Source: Nocardioides aromaticivorans
GTDB taxonomy: Bacteria > Actinomycetota > Actinomycetes > Propionibacteriales > Nocardioidaceae
NCBI RefSeq assembly: GCF_013408525.1
Contig: NZ_JACBZM010000001.1
Coordinates: 4,475,001 to 4,539,000 of the forward strand
DNA: 64,000 nucleotides
Direction of reading: 5' to 3'
The position numbers were made by a program, and so were the translations under genes. Positions 14,219-23,782 of the stretch are shown piece by piece. The notes under the pieces were generated by a model. That model made no database searches. It saw nothing but the letters and a program-made list of their open reading frames with translations, and was not told the DNA's origin. Positions within the stretch are counted from its first letter, which is position 1, and every line of letters begins with the position of its first letter.

Positions 14219-15166
14219 GTGAGTGGCGCAGGGGCGGTGGACCGGGCGGTCCGGACCTACCTGGACCACCTGACGGTCGAGAAGGGGCTCGCCGCCAACA
14301 CGCTGAGCTCCTACCGTCGCGACCTGCGCCGCTACCGCGAGCACCTGGCGGCCGCCGGCATCGACCACCTCGACGGGGTGAGCGAGGCGACGGTCACCGA
14401 GTTCCTGATGCGGCTGCGCGAGGGCGACGCCGACCACCCGCCGCTGAGCGCGTCCTCAGCGGCGCGGACGGTGGTGGCCGTCCGCGGCTTCCACAAGTTC
14501 GCCGTCGCCGACGGGCTGGCGCAGCTGGACCCGGCCGCGGCGGTCAAGCCGCCGTCGCCGGCCAAGCGGCTGCCGAAGGCGCTGCCGCTCTCGGACGTGG
14601 AGGCGATCCTCGAGGCCGCGGGCGCTCCCGGGACGCCGCTCGCGCTGCGCGACCGGGCGTTGCTGGAGGTGCTCTACGGGACGGGCGCCCGGATCTCCGA
14701 GGCCGTCGGGCTCGACGTCGACGACGTGTCCGCTCTCGACCTGCGCGACGACGACGACAACACGATCCTGCTGAGCGGCAAGGGCGGCAAGGAGCGGCTG
14801 GTGCCGGTCGGCTCGTTCGCCCGGGCGGCGCTGTCGGCCTACCTGGTGCGGGGGCGTCCGGCGTTGGTCGCCAAGGCCACGCCGGCTCTCTTCCTCAACT
14901 CACGAGGAGGCCGGCTCTCCCGCCAGTCCGCCTGGGCGGTGCTGGTCAAGGCGGCCGAGCGGGCCGGCGTCACCCGCGACGTCTCGCCGCACACGCTGCG
15001 CCACTCGTTCGCGACCCACCTGCTCGACGGCGGCGCCGACGTGCGGGTCGTGCAGGAGCTGCTCGGCCACGCGTCGGTGACGACGACGCAGGTCTACACG
15101 CTGGTGACGGTCGACAACCTGCGCGAGGTCTTCGCGACCGCACACCCGAGGGCCCGCGATGCCTGA
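14219..15166 (+). CDS. xerD: site-specific tyrosine recombinase XerD
   Basis: 315 residues, resolving chromosome dimers with XerC at dif under FtsK control. The N-terminal SAM-like domain ([20 protein letters not shown]) is followed by a catalytic domain with R of [12 protein letters not shown], [12 protein letters not shown], the [11 protein letters not shown] histidine, and the tyrosine nucleophile in QVYTLV. A TAGCCT hexamer ends 6 nt before the GTG start, suggesting a leaderless mRNA. The gene lies in conserved chromosomal context, not near att sites or phage genes, so it is housekeeping XerD. It overlaps the helicase gene start by 8 nt. Confidence 0.93.
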   Translation: MSGAGAVDRAVRTYLDHLTVEKGLAANTLSSYRRDLRRYREHLAAAGIDHLDGVSEATVTEFLMRLREGDADHPPLSASSAARTVVAVRGFHKFAVADGLAQLDPAAAVKPPSPAKRLPKALPLSDVEAILEAAGAPGTPLALRDRALLEVLYGTGARISEAVGLDVDDVSALDLRDDDDNTILLSGKGGKERLVPVGSFARAALSAYLVRGRPALVAKATPALFLNSRGGRLSRQSAWAVLVKAAERAGVTRDVSPHTLRHSFATHLLDGGADVRVVQELLGHASVTTTQVYTLVTVDNLREVFATAHPRARDA

Positions 15167-17711
15167 GCCCGTGTCGTCCGGTGCGCAGGACGCGGCGTAC
15201 GACCGCATCATCGAGTACGCCGACGGGCGCGGCCTCGAGCTCTACCCGCACCAGGAGGAGGCGATTCTCTCCCTGCTGGCGGGCGACAACGTCGTGCTGG
15301 CCACGCCGACCGGGTCCGGGAAGTCGCTGGTCGCGATGGCCGCCGCGATGGCCGCGCTCGCCGACGACCGGGTGACCTTCTACACCGCGCCGATCAAGGC
15401 GCTGGTGAGTGAGAAGTTCTTCGACCTCGTCGAGGTCTTCGGCGCCGCCGACGTGGGCATGCTGACCGGTGACGTGGCCGTTAACGCCGACGCCCCGGTG
15501 ATCTGCTGCACGGCCGAGGTGCTCGCCAACATCGCGCTGCGGGAGGGCTCCGCCGCCGATGTCGGCATGGTGGTGATGGACGAGTTCCACTTCTACGGCG
15601 AGCCCGGGCGCGGCTGGGCCTGGCAGGTGCCGCTCATCGAGCTGCCGCAGGCGCAGTTCCTGCTGATGTCGGCGACCCTCGGCGACACGACCGAGCTGGC
15701 CGCGGACCTGACCCGGCGCAACGGTCGCGACACCACGACCGTCGACCAGGCCGAGCGCCCGGTCCCGCTGGACTTCTCGTGGTCGCTGGAGCCGATGGGC
15801 GACAAGCTCGCCGAGCTGGTCAGCACCGGCCAGGGGCCGGTCTACGTCGTGCACTTCACCCAAGCGGCCGCCGTCGAGCACGCCGTGTCGCTGCTGAGCG
15901 GTCCCGGCCGGCTCGACACGGTGCTGCCGAAGGAGCGCAAGGAGCAGATCGCCGAGCGGCTGGCGCCGGTGCGCTTCGCGGCCGGGTTCGGCAAGACCCT
16001 GAGCAAGCTGCTGCGCCAGGGGATCGGCGTCCACCACGCGGGGATGCTCCCTCGCTACCGCCGCCTCGTCGAGCAGCTCGCCCAGGCCGGCCTGCTGACC
16101 GTCATCTGCGGCACCGACACCCTCGGTGTCGGCATCAACGTGCCGATCCGCACGGTGCTCTTCACCGGCCTCGCCAAGTACGACGGGTCGCGGCAGCGGG
16201 TGCTGCGCACGCGTGAGTTCCTGCAGATCGCCGGCCGCGCGGGGCGTGCGGGCTTCGACACGGCGGGCTATGTCGTCGTCCAGGCGCCGGAGCACGTGAT
16301 CGAGAACGAGAAGGCCAAGGCGAAGGCCGCCGCGAAGAACGCCGCCATGAGCGCGGAGAAGCAGGCCAAGCGGGGGTCGAAGGCGCAGCTGAAGAAGCCG
16401 CCGGCCGGCACCGTGGTGTGGACCGAGCAGACCTTCGACAAGCTCGTCGAGGGCCGGCCCGAGCCGCTGAAGTCGCAGATGAAGGTCGACAACGCGATGC
16501 TGGTCAACGTCCTCTCCCGCGAGGAGGACGCGTTCCCGGTGATGCGCCGGCTGCTGATGGACAACCACGAGGACCGGCGCAGCCAGCTGCGGCTCGCCAA
16601 GCGGGCGGTCCGGCTGGCGCGGAGCCTGGTGACCTCCGAGGTGCTGACCCGGCTCGACGAGCCCGACGGGTTCGGCCGCCGCTACGTCCTCACCGAGGCG
16701 CTGCCGGAGGACTTCGCGCTCAACCAGCCGCTGTCGCACTTCGCACTGGCCGTCCTCGACGTGCTCGACCCGGACAGCCCCGACTTCGTACTCGACGTCG
16801 TCTCCGTGGTCGAGGCCACCCTGGAGGCCCCGCGGCCGCTCCTGCTCGCCCAGCGCCATGCCGCCCGCGGCGAGGCGATCGCCGCGCTCAAGGCCGACGG
16901 CGTCGAGTACGACGAGCGGATGGCCCTGATCGAGGACGTCACCTGGCCCGAGCCGCTCAGCGACCTGCTCGAGCCCCTGTTCGAGACCTACCGCGAGCGG
17001 CACCCGTGGCTGGCGCCCGACGCGCTGGCGCCCAAGTCGGTCGTGCGCGAGATGTGGGAGCAGGGGATGGGCTTCACCGACCTGGTCGCCCGCTATCAGG
17101 TGGCCCGCTCCGAGGGGCTGGTGCTGCGCTACCTCACCGACGCCTACCGCGCGCTGCGGCAGACCGTCCCGGCGTCGTACCGGACCGGGGAGCTGGAGCT
17201 GCTGGTCGAGTGGCTGGGCGAGACCGTCCGCCAGGTCGACTCCTCGCTGCTCGACGAGTGGGAGGCGCTGGCCGACCCGGAGCACGCGAGCACGCAGGTG
17301 AGCCACCACGAGCCGCCGCCTCCGCCGCGGCCGCTCAGCCAGCAGGGCCGGGTCTTCGACGTGATGGTCCGCAACGCGATGTGGCGCCGGGTCGAGCTCG
17401 TCGCCCGCGACGACGTGCCCGCGCTCGCCTCCCTGGAGCCGGACGGCTCCGACTGGGGGGAGGGCGACTGGGACCGGGCGATCGAGGACTACTACGCCGA
17501 GCACGACCGGCTGCTGACCGACGCCGATGCCCGCGGCCCGGCGCTGCTGTCCGTCGAGAAGGCGCCGGACCGGTGGGTGGCCACGCAGACCCTGCACGAC
17601 CCGGACGGCAACCACGACTGGGTGGTCCGCGCGGAGGTCGACCTCGCGGCCAGCGACGAGGCCGGCGAGGCCGTCGTCCGCACGCTGGCGATGGAGAGCC
17701 TCACCGGCTGA
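15159..17711 (+). CDS. DEAD/DEAH-box helicase with C-terminal DUF3516 domain
   Basis: An 850-residue superfamily-2 helicase of Ski2-like character. Walker A is ATPTGSGKS (about 49-57). Motif II is an unusual DEFH box ([11 protein letters not shown]), motif III is MSATL, and helicase domain 2 contains [18 protein letters not shown] and [11 protein letters not shown] charged, Lys/Ala-rich insertion ([20 protein letters not shown]) lies before the long C-terminal part, which I recognise as the DUF3516 domain restricted to actinobacteria. Function is unknown; RNA or DNA remodelling is inferred. The ATG overlaps the xerD end by 8 nt. Confidence 0.9.
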   Translation: MPEPVSSGAQDAAYDRIIEYADGRGLELYPHQEEAILSLLAGDNVVLATPTGSGKSLVAMAAAMAALADDRVTFYTAPIKALVSEKFFDLVEVFGAADVGMLTGDVAVNADAPVICCTAEVLANIALREGSAADVGMVVMDEFHFYGEPGRGWAWQVPLIELPQAQFLLMSATLGDTTELAADLTRRNGRDTTTVDQAERPVPLDFSWSLEPMGDKLAELVSTGQGPVYVVHFTQAAAVEHAVSLLSGPGRLDTVLPKERKEQIAERLAPVRFAAGFGKTLSKLLRQGIGVHHAGMLPRYRRLVEQLAQAGLLTVICGTDTLGVGINVPIRTVLFTGLAKYDGSRQRVLRTREFLQIAGRAGRAGFDTAGYVVVQAPEHVIENEKAKAKAAAKNAAMSAEKQAKRGSKAQLKKPPAGTVVWTEQTFDKLVEGRPEPLKSQMKVDNAMLVNVLSREEDAFPVMRRLLMDNHEDRRSQLRLAKRAVRLARSLVTSEVLTRLDEPDGFGRRYVLTEALPEDFALNQPLSHFALAVLDVLDPDSPDFVLDVVSVVEATLEAPRPLLLAQRHAARGEAIAALKADGVEYDERMALIEDVTWPEPLSDLLEPLFETYRERHPWLAPDALAPKSVVREMWEQGMGFTDLVARYQVARSEGLVLRYLTDAYRALRQTVPASYRTGELELLVEWLGETVRQVDSSLLDEWEALADPEHASTQVSHHEPPPPPRPLSQQGRVFDVMVRNAMWRRVELVARDDVPALASLEPDGSDWGEGDWDRAIEDYYAEHDRLLTDADARGPALLSVEKAPDRWVATQTLHDPDGNHDWVVRAEVDLAASDEAGEAVVRTLAMESLTG

Positions 17712-17748
17712 CGCGCTGCTGACGTCGTAGCGCGCGGCGCGCCTCCCG

Positions 17749-17768
17749 AATGTCGTCGTGTCGACATT
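17749..17768. promoter_or_regulatory. inverted repeat upstream of parA (candidate operator)
   Basis: AATGTCG-N6-CGACATT, a perfect 7-bp dyad, lies in the 125-bp gap between the helicase gene and parA. It could be bound by the RHH-like protein encoded after parA, since small ParA partners often autoregulate; this is inference. Confidence 0.4.
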
Positions 17769-17836
17769 GTTGGATGGAGAGGTCCCGGGCTCTGGGGAAG
17801 GAGCCCGCAACCACTCCACGACAAAAGGTGAGGGCG

Positions 17837-18850
17837 ATGGTCGGTACCTACGGAGGATCCAGTGCACCCGACATGCCGCCGCGGATGCCGATCCCGGCTC
17901 CCGCGCGCGAGACGGGCAGCGAGGTCCCGCTCGGCACGGAGGACGCGATGACGCTGCAGTTCCCGACCCCGGAGACCCCCACGGTGCGGGTCCCGATCGA
18001 GCCGTCGGGCGACATCGGTCCGACCGGACGGCCGATGCCGTTCCTGCCGGACCCGCGACCGGTCACGGCCCACGGCCAGGCGCGGGTCATCGCGATGTGC
18101 AACCAGAAGGGCGGCGTCGGCAAGACCACGACGACCATCAACCTGGGCGCCGCGCTGGCCGAGTACGGCCGCAAGGTGCTGCTGGTCGACTTCGACCCGC
18201 AGGGCTCGCTCTCCGTCGGGCTCGGGCTCAACCCGCACGACATGGAGACGACGGTCTACAACCTGCTGATGGACCCGGAGACGACGCTCGACGAGGTCGT
18301 CGTGCCCTCCGGCGTGCCCGGCATGGACCTGCTGCCGTCCAACATCGACCTGTCGGCCGCCGAGGTCCAGCTCGTGCACGAGGTCGCCCGCGAGCAGACC
18401 CTGCAGCGCGTCCTGGCGCCGGCGATCGCCGAGTACGACGTCATCCTCATCGACTGCCAGCCCTCGCTCGGCCTGCTGACCGTCAACGCGCTCACCGCCT
18501 CGCACGGCGTGATCGTGCCGCTGGAGTGCGAGTACTTCGCGCTGCGCGGCGTCGCGCTCCTCAAGGCCACCATCGACAAGGTGAAGCAGCGCCTCAACCC
18601 CGGCCTGGAGGTCGACGGCGTCCTCGGCACCATGTACGACGGCCGCACGCTCCACGGCCGCGAGGTGCTCGAGCGCCTCGTGCAGGCCTGGGGCGACAAG
18701 GTCTTCCACACGGTCATCCGGCGCACGGTGAAGTTCTCCGACTCGACCGTGGCGGGCGAGCCGATCACGTCGTACGCCTCGGGCTCCAGTGGCGCCGAGG
18801 CCTACCGGCAGCTGGCGAAGGAGGTGGCGGTTCGGTGTCTCGACGTGTGA
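17837..18850 (+). CDS. ParA/MinD-type ATPase (orphan ParA of the scpAB locus)
   Basis: 337 residues. A proline-rich, probably disordered N-terminal extension of about 85 residues precedes a canonical Walker ATPase: deviant Walker A CNQKGGVGKTTTT, A' VDFDPQGSLS, and Walker B VILIDCQPSLGLL. It resembles mycobacterial Rv1708, next to scpA, rather than the origin-proximal ParA of parABS. The ATG at 17837 has a GGTGAGGG site upstream. No ParB gene is adjacent; instead a small RHH-like gene overlaps its end. A role in positioning chromosome-organising factors (ScpAB-SMC) is inferred from location. Confidence 0.88.
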   Translation: MVGTYGGSSAPDMPPRMPIPAPARETGSEVPLGTEDAMTLQFPTPETPTVRVPIEPSGDIGPTGRPMPFLPDPRPVTAHGQARVIAMCNQKGGVGKTTTTINLGAALAEYGRKVLLVDFDPQGSLSVGLGLNPHDMETTVYNLLMDPETTLDEVVVPSGVPGMDLLPSNIDLSAAEVQLVHEVAREQTLQRVLAPAIAEYDVILIDCQPSLGLLTVNALTASHGVIVPLECEYFALRGVALLKATIDKVKQRLNPGLEVDGVLGTMYDGRTLHGREVLERLVQAWGDKVFHTVIRRTVKFSDSTVAGEPITSYASGSSGAEAYRQLAKEVAVRCLDV

Positions 18851-19161
18851 GCCTGCCGGCCGCCGACGACCTCTTCCGTCCCACCTCCGAGCCCGCCGTC
18901 CGGGCCGTCCCGGACCCGCCGGCCGAGCAGCCGGAGCAGCAGAAGGGGCCCAGCGGGCGGATCCGGCACGACGAGAAGATCACGGTCTACATCACCTCGC
19001 AGGAGCTGATGGACCTCGAGCGTGCCCGGCTGACCCTGCGCGGCGAGCACGGCCTCGCCGTCGACCGCGGCCGCCTGGTGCGCGAGGCGCTGCACCTGGT
19101 GCTCGCCGACCTCGAGACGGCCGGAGAGGACTCGCCCCTCGTCAGGCGCCTGCGTGAGTGA
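18835..19161 (+). CDS. small RHH-like partner protein between parA and scpA
   Basis: 108 residues from the GTG at 18835, overlapping the parA end by 16 nt. GTG at 18847 is an alternative start that still overlaps by 4 nt. Residues about 1-45 are Pro/Glu-rich and likely disordered. The C-terminal half has a strand-helix-helix pattern, DEKITVYITSQELMDLERAR then VDRGRLVREALHLVLADLE, that resembles a ribbon-helix-helix DNA-binding fold as in ParG-type ParA partners. The fold is read by eye, not by search. It is sandwiched between parA and scpA with overlaps on both sides, so stoichiometric co-expression is likely. Confidence 0.7.
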   Translation: MSRRVSLPAADDLFRPTSEPAVRAVPDPPAEQPEQQKGPSGRIRHDEKITVYITSQELMDLERARLTLRGEHGLAVDRGRLVREALHLVLADLETAGEDSPLVRRLRE

Positions 19162-20026
19162 GGAGGTCGGGGCGGTCGCGGAGCCCGAGTCATCGGAGCC
19201 CAAGGGCGGCTTCGCCGTCCGCCTCGACAACTTCGAGGGTCCGTTCGACCTGCTGCTCAGCCTGATCTCGAAGCACAAGCTCGACGTCACCGAGATCGCG
19301 CTGTCGAAGGTCACCGACGAGTTCATCGCGCACGTCAAGGCCCTGCCCCAGACGGGCCTGGCGTCCGACGACCTCGAGGAGACGACCAGCTTCCTGCTCG
19401 TCGCGGCGACCCTGCTCGACCTCAAGGCGGCGCGGCTGCTGCCCCAGGGCGACGTGGAGGACGAGGAGGACCTCGCCCTGCTCGAGGCGCGCGACCTGCT
19501 GTTCGCGCGGCTGCTGCAGTACAAGGCCTACAAGCAGGTCGCAGCAGTCCTCGACACCCGCCTGCAGGCCGAGTCGCGGCGCTTCCCGCGCGCCGTCGGG
19601 CTCGAGGAGCGCTTCGCCGGGCTGCTGCCGGAGGTGCTCATCGGCATCGGCCTCGACCAGTTCGCCGCGCTCGCGGCGAAGGCGATGGAACCCAAGCCGG
19701 AGCTCGAGCTCACCCTCCACCACATCCACGCCCCGACGGTCAGCGTGCGCGAGCAGGCGATGGTCGTGGTCGACCGGCTGCGCCGGAGTGGGACGATGAC
19801 CTTCCGGGCCCTGTGCGGTGACTCGCCCGACACGCTGACCACGGTCGCGCGCTTCCTCTCCCTGCTCGAGCTGTTCCGCGAGGGAGCGGTGGCCTTCGAC
19901 CAGGTCACGCCGCTCGGCGAGCTGACCGTGCGCTGGACCGGCGACGAGGCGGTCGACGTGGACGACCTGATCACCGACGAGTTCGACGGGGGACCCCCGC
20001 CGGCTGAGGAGAAGAACGATGACTGA
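19154..20026 (+). CDS. scpA: segregation and condensation protein A
   Basis: The 290-residue kleisin subunit of the SMC-ScpAB condensin. The N-terminal signature VRLDNFEGPFDLLLSLISKH is followed by KLDVTEIALSKVTDEFIAHV. A DLLDLKAARLLP-type helix and the C-terminal winged helix (VTPLGELTVRWT) contact SMC. The GTG start overlaps the preceding small gene by 8 nt, and the end overlaps scpB by 8 nt. No smc gene is in the window. Confidence 0.95.
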   Translation: MSEEVGAVAEPESSEPKGGFAVRLDNFEGPFDLLLSLISKHKLDVTEIALSKVTDEFIAHVKALPQTGLASDDLEETTSFLLVAATLLDLKAARLLPQGDVEDEEDLALLEARDLLFARLLQYKAYKQVAAVLDTRLQAESRRFPRAVGLEERFAGLLPEVLIGIGLDQFAALAAKAMEPKPELELTLHHIHAPTVSVREQAMVVVDRLRRSGTMTFRALCGDSPDTLTTVARFLSLLELFREGAVAFDQVTPLGELTVRWTGDEAVDVDDLITDEFDGGPPPAEEKNDD

Positions 20027-20660
20027 GCCGACCGACGAGGTCGCGACCGAGGAGGCGCTGGCCGTCCCGCTCGCCCCGCTGCGCCCCGCCCTGGAGGCGG
20101 TGCTGATGGTTGCCGACCAGCCGCTCGACCAGATCGCCCTCGCCACCGCCGTCGGGTATCCCGCGCAGGAGGTGGCCGAGGCGCTGGCCGCCCTGGCCGC
20201 CGAGTACGACGAGCAGGGCCGCGGCTTCGAGCTGCGCAATGTCGCCGGCGGCTGGCGCTTCTACACCCGCGAGGAGTACGCCGCGGTCGTCGAGGGCTTC
20301 GTCCTCGAGGGCCAGCAGGCGCGACTCACCCAGGCCGCGCTGGAGACCCTCGCGGTCGTCGCCTACCAGCAGCCGGTCTCCCGGGCCCGGGTCTCCGCCG
20401 TGCGCGGCGTCAACGTCGACGGCGTCATGCGCACGCTGCTCAACCGCGGGCTGGTCGAGGAGGCCGGCCAGGACGGCGAGCACGGCGCGACGCTCTACCG
20501 CACGACGTCGTACTTCCTGGAGCGGATCGGGATCGTCTCCCTCGACGAGCTGCCGGACCTGGCCCCGCACCTGCCCGACCTCGCCGAGATGGAGGAGGAG
20601 CTCGCCGCCTCCTCTCCCGAGCCCGAGCCCGTCGCCGAGGAGTCCTCCGATGGCGCGTGA
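20019..20660 (+). CDS. scpB: segregation and condensation protein B
   Basis: 213 residues, two winged-helix domains that dimerise on ScpA. Characteristic segments are LEAVLMVADQPLDQIALATA, RGFELRNVAGGWRFYTREEY, LTQAALETLAVVAYQQPVSR and the RGVNVDGVMRTLLNRGLVEE helix. The last 25 residues are an acidic Glu/Pro/Ser tail. It overlaps scpA by 8 nt and rluB by 11 nt, so the parA-to-rluB genes are one translationally coupled operon. Confidence 0.95.
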   Translation: MTEPTDEVATEEALAVPLAPLRPALEAVLMVADQPLDQIALATAVGYPAQEVAEALAALAAEYDEQGRGFELRNVAGGWRFYTREEYAAVVEGFVLEGQQARLTQAALETLAVVAYQQPVSRARVSAVRGVNVDGVMRTLLNRGLVEEAGQDGEHGATLYRTTSYFLERIGIVSLDELPDLAPHLPDLAEMEEELAASSPEPEPVAEESSDGA

Positions 20661-21402
20661 GATCGCGGTCGACGAGGACGGCCTGATCCGGCTGCAGAAG
20701 CTGCTCGCCCAGTCCGGCGTCGCCTCGCGGCGCCGCTGCGAGGAGCTGATGCTCGACGGCGAGGTCGAGGTCGACGGCGAGGTCGTCACCCGCCTCGGCA
20801 CGAAGGTCGACCCGCGCACGGCCGTCATCAAGGTCTCCGGCAAGCGCCTGCCGCCGGTCTCCGCCCACGTCTACCTCGTCCTCAACAAGCCACGCGGCGT
20901 GGTGTCCACCATGTCCGACCCGGAGGGGCGTCGTACCCTCAGCGACTTCGTCGGCGACCGGCCCGAGCGGCTCTTCCACGTCGGCCGGCTCGACACCGAC
21001 ACCTCCGGGCTGCTGCTGCTCACCAACGACGGCGACTTCGCGCACCGGATGGCGCACCCGTCCTTCGAGGTCGAGAAGACCTATGTCGCCGAGGTGGCCG
21101 GCCGGCTGACCAAGGCCACCGTCGCCGACCTCCTCGCCGGGGTGACCCTCGAGGACGGTCCGGTCGACGTGCGCCGGGCCCGGATCATCGCGACCGCCAA
21201 CGAGAAGTCGATCATCGAGCTGGTCATCCACGAGGGCCGCAACCGGATCGTGCGGCGCCTGCTCGACCACGTCGGCCACCCGGTCCGCCAGCTCAGCCGC
21301 ACCCGCTTCGGCCCGATCGAGCTCGGCACCCTCGGCAGCGGGACACTGCGCGAGCTCAGCGACGACGAGCTCGGCCAGCTGCTGGAGCTGGTCGGCCTGT
21401 AG
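20650..21402 (+). CDS. 23S rRNA pseudouridine synthase (RluB/RsuA family)
   Basis: 250 residues. The S4 domain (LIRLQKLLAQSGVASRRRCE) is joined to an RsuA-type catalytic domain with NKPRGVVSTMSDPEGR and the catalytic aspartate in VGRLDTDTSGLLLLTNDG. The NRIVRRLLDHVGHPV motif follows. The family isomerises uridine in 23S (RluB/E/F) or 16S (RsuA) rRNA; the scpB-linked actinobacterial member is usually called RluB. The ATG at 20650 lies inside the scpB end, indicating coupling. Exact target base unproven. Confidence 0.9.
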   Translation: MAREIAVDEDGLIRLQKLLAQSGVASRRRCEELMLDGEVEVDGEVVTRLGTKVDPRTAVIKVSGKRLPPVSAHVYLVLNKPRGVVSTMSDPEGRRTLSDFVGDRPERLFHVGRLDTDTSGLLLLTNDGDFAHRMAHPSFEVEKTYVAEVAGRLTKATVADLLAGVTLEDGPVDVRRARIIATANEKSIIELVIHEGRNRIVRRLLDHVGHPVRQLSRTRFGPIELGTLGSGTLRELSDDELGQLLELVGL

Positions 21403-21427
21403 GAGCCATCTGGCCTACGGTGGACGG

Positions 21428-22255
21428 GTGATCCCGGTCCCGCCGGTCCCCGTCGCGCTGCGCAGGCATGTCGCCGCGCGGATCCCGTACGACGTCGACT
21501 TCGGCGCACCCGGCGTCCACCGTGGCCTGCCGTCCACCACGATCACGCTCGTCCTGCCGCTCGACGACCCGCTGCGCGTCTCGTGGGCGGGACGCCCGGG
21601 CACCCTGCACGCCGCGTTCTCGTCGCTGTCGGGGCTGCACGCCGCGCCGGCGGCGATCCACCACGACGGCACCCAGCGCGGCGTCCAGCTCGCGCTGACC
21701 CTCGAGGGTGCGCGGGTGCTGCTGGGGCGACCTGCCGCGGACCTGTCGGGGGAGCTGACCGACCTGGAGGAGGCCGTCGTACCCACGGCCCTGCGGGAGC
21801 TGCCCGAGCGGCTGCACGCGCTCGCGACCTGGCCGGCCCGGGTGGCGCTCGTCGACCGCACCCTCGCCGCACTCGCCGCTCGCGGGGGAGACGCCGCCCC
21901 GCGGGCGGAGGTGGCCCGGGCGCTCGCGCTGCTGACGGCCGGGCGGCGCGTGGCCGAGGTGGCCCACGACGTGGGCTACAGCCGCCGGCGGCTCGGGACG
22001 CTGGTCCGCGCCGAGTGCGGGCTGGCGCCGAAGGAGCTCCAGCGGATCGCGCGCCTCGAGGTCGCCCGCCGCCTGCTCGGGCGCCGGCCGCTGGCCGAGG
22101 TCGCCGCGGTCTGCGGGTACGCCGACCAGGCGCACCTGGCGCGGGAGTGGCGGGCGCTCGCGGGCTGCACGCCCACGGCCTGGCTGCGTGAGGAGTTCCC
22201 GTTCGTCCAAGACCACGGGGCGGACGGGGGAGCAGGCTCGGACCGTGAGCACTGA
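21428..22255 (+). CDS. AraC-family transcriptional regulator
   Basis: 275 residues. An N-terminal domain of unassigned ligand (about 1-160) precedes two helix-turn-helix units, RRVAEVAHDVGYSRRRLGTL and RPLAEVAAVCGYADQAHLAR, ending ALAGCTPTAWL as in AraC/XylS proteins. A TACGGT hexamer ends 6 nt before the GTG start, suggesting leaderless expression. The end overlaps the VOC gene by 11 nt, so both are probably co-expressed. Regulated genes and inducer are unknown; the VOC partner is the obvious candidate. Confidence 0.85.
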   Translation: MIPVPPVPVALRRHVAARIPYDVDFGAPGVHRGLPSTTITLVLPLDDPLRVSWAGRPGTLHAAFSSLSGLHAAPAAIHHDGTQRGVQLALTLEGARVLLGRPAADLSGELTDLEEAVVPTALRELPERLHALATWPARVALVDRTLAALAARGGDAAPRAEVARALALLTAGRRVAEVAHDVGYSRRRLGTLVRAECGLAPKELQRIARLEVARRLLGRRPLAEVAAVCGYADQAHLAREWRALAGCTPTAWLREEFPFVQDHGADGGAGSDREH

Positions 22256-22655
22256 CGAGTTGGCCGCCACCGTGCGGCTCTGGCCCGCCCTGCAGTTCCG
22301 TGACGTCGACGCGATGACCACCTGGCTGGGGGCCATCGGCTTCGTCGAGCACGCCACCCACCGCGACGGGACCGGGACGGTGGTCCACGCCGAGTGGCTC
22401 TGGCCGGGCGGAGGAGGAGTGATGTTCGGTGCCGTCCGCGACGAGAGCCCGCTGCAGCCGGCCGGGTCGGGAGCGGTCTACCTCGTGACGGACGACCCGG
22501 ACGCGGCGTTCGAGGCCGCCGTGGCCGCCGGCGCCACCGTGGAGCGGGCGATGGTGGACCAGGACTACGGCGGGCGGGGCGGCAGCGTGCGGGACCCGGA
22601 GGGCAACCACTGGTCGTTCGGGTCCTACCAGCCCGGCGCTGGGGCGGGGGCGTGA
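22245..22655 (+). CDS. VOC-family (glyoxalase/bleomycin-resistance fold) protein
   Basis: 136 residues beginning VSTDELAATVRLWPALQFRD. Paired beta-alpha-beta-beta-beta modules are visible, with the family-typical FGAVRDE and GSVRDPEGNHWSFGSY ends; the final E and upstream H/E residues could be metal ligands. Its role may be small-molecule detoxification or binding; no substrate can be assigned. The GTG start lies within the AraC gene end. An AraC-VOC overlapping pair resembles small inducible resistance units, but this is inference. Confidence 0.8.
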   Translation: MSTDELAATVRLWPALQFRDVDAMTTWLGAIGFVEHATHRDGTGTVVHAEWLWPGGGGVMFGAVRDESPLQPAGSGAVYLVTDDPDAAFEAAVAAGATVERAMVDQDYGGRGGSVRDPEGNHWSFGSYQPGAGAGA

Positions 22656-22672
22656 TCCCCTAACCTTGCGGG

Positions 22673-23758
22673 GTGCCTGAGACCAGCGAAGCCGGCATCC
22701 TCACCGGGCCCGTCGAGATCGTCGGCACCGGCCTGATCGGCACGTCGATCGCGCTGGCCTGCCGCCGCGCCGGCCTCGAGGTGCTGCTCACCGACACCGC
22801 GCCCGACCACCTCCGGACCGCGACCGGGCTGGGCGCCGGACGGGCACGCACGCCGGCCGACGTCCCGCAGCTGGTCGTGGTCGCCGTACCCCCGGACGCG
22901 CTGGGGCCCGCTGTCGTGGCCGCGCTCGATGCCGCCGGCCCGGACACGGTCGTGACCGACGTGGGCAGCGTGAAGGCACCGCCGCTGGATGCCGTCGGGG
23001 CGCACCCGTCCCGCAGCCGGTACGTCGGCAGCCACCCGATGGCCGGCACCGAGTACAGCGGTCCGCTGACCGCCAGCGCCTCGCTCTTCGACGGCCGCCC
23101 GTGGGCGGTCACGCCGGGACCCGACGCCACGCCCGCCGCCACTCGCACGGTCGAGGCCCTGGTCCGGCTCTGCGGCGCCGTGACCGTCCGGCTGAGCCCG
23201 GTCGAGCACGACCGCGCCGTGGCCCGGACCTCCCACGTGCCGCACCTGATGGCCTCCCTCGTGGCCGGCACCCTCGCGGCGGCACCGCCCGAGCACCTCG
23301 CACTCTCCGGCACCGGCGTGCGCGACGTCACCCGCGTCGCCGGCGGCGACCCGCGGCTCTACAGCCAGATCATCGCGGGCAACGCCGCCGAGGTGGCCGC
23401 GCTGCTCACCGAGGTGCGGGCGCGGCTGGACCTCGTCCTGGAGGCGGTCACCGACGACGACCGGGTCGGGCTCGAGTCGCTGCTCGGCTACGGCCAGGCC
23501 GGGACCCGCGCCATCCCGGGCAAGCACGGAACGGCTCCGCAGGCGATGGAGGCGGTCCGGGTCGCCGTACCCGACCACCCGGGGGAGCTGGCGCGCCTGT
23601 TCGCCGACGCCGGGGACAGCGGGGTCAACATCGAGGACGTCCGGATCGACCACGACCCCGGTCGCCCGGTCGGCCTCGTCGAGCTCGACGTGGTGGCCGA
23701 GCGCGCCGAGGACCTGCGGGTGGCGCTGGAGTCGAAGGGCTGGGCCACGCAGATCTGA
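22673..23758 (+). CDS. tyrA: prephenate dehydrogenase
   Basis: 361 residues; oxidative decarboxylation of prephenate to 4-hydroxyphenylpyruvate in tyrosine synthesis. The Rossmann motif VGTGLIGTSIALACRRAG is near residue 18, with the substrate segment SHPMAGTEYSGP and a SHVPHLMASLVAG helix. A C-terminal ACT-like domain (VAVPDHPGELARLFADAG) suggests feedback control by tyrosine. TAACCT ends 6 nt before the GTG start (leaderless pattern). It lies 25 nt before cmk. Confidence 0.93.
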   Translation: MPETSEAGILTGPVEIVGTGLIGTSIALACRRAGLEVLLTDTAPDHLRTATGLGAGRARTPADVPQLVVVAVPPDALGPAVVAALDAAGPDTVVTDVGSVKAPPLDAVGAHPSRSRYVGSHPMAGTEYSGPLTASASLFDGRPWAVTPGPDATPAATRTVEALVRLCGAVTVRLSPVEHDRAVARTSHVPHLMASLVAGTLAAAPPEHLALSGTGVRDVTRVAGGDPRLYSQIIAGNAAEVAALLTEVRARLDLVLEAVTDDDRVGLESLLGYGQAGTRAIPGKHGTAPQAMEAVRVAVPDHPGELARLFADAGDSGVNIEDVRIDHDPGRPVGLVELDVVAERAEDLRVALESKGWATQI

Positions 23759-23782
23759 CGACTCACCGGTAGTCTGCGGGCC

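Noticed and set aside
14219..15166. Tyrosine recombinase as evidence of a mobile element
   Set aside because: Context (after the nudix gene, before parA-scpAB) and sequence are those of housekeeping XerD; no att-like repeats or phage genes around it.
14970..17867. 965-codon open frame antisense to the DUF3516 helicase
   Set aside because: No recognisable domain, and Arg/His/Gly-rich composition; the + strand protein has all helicase motifs.
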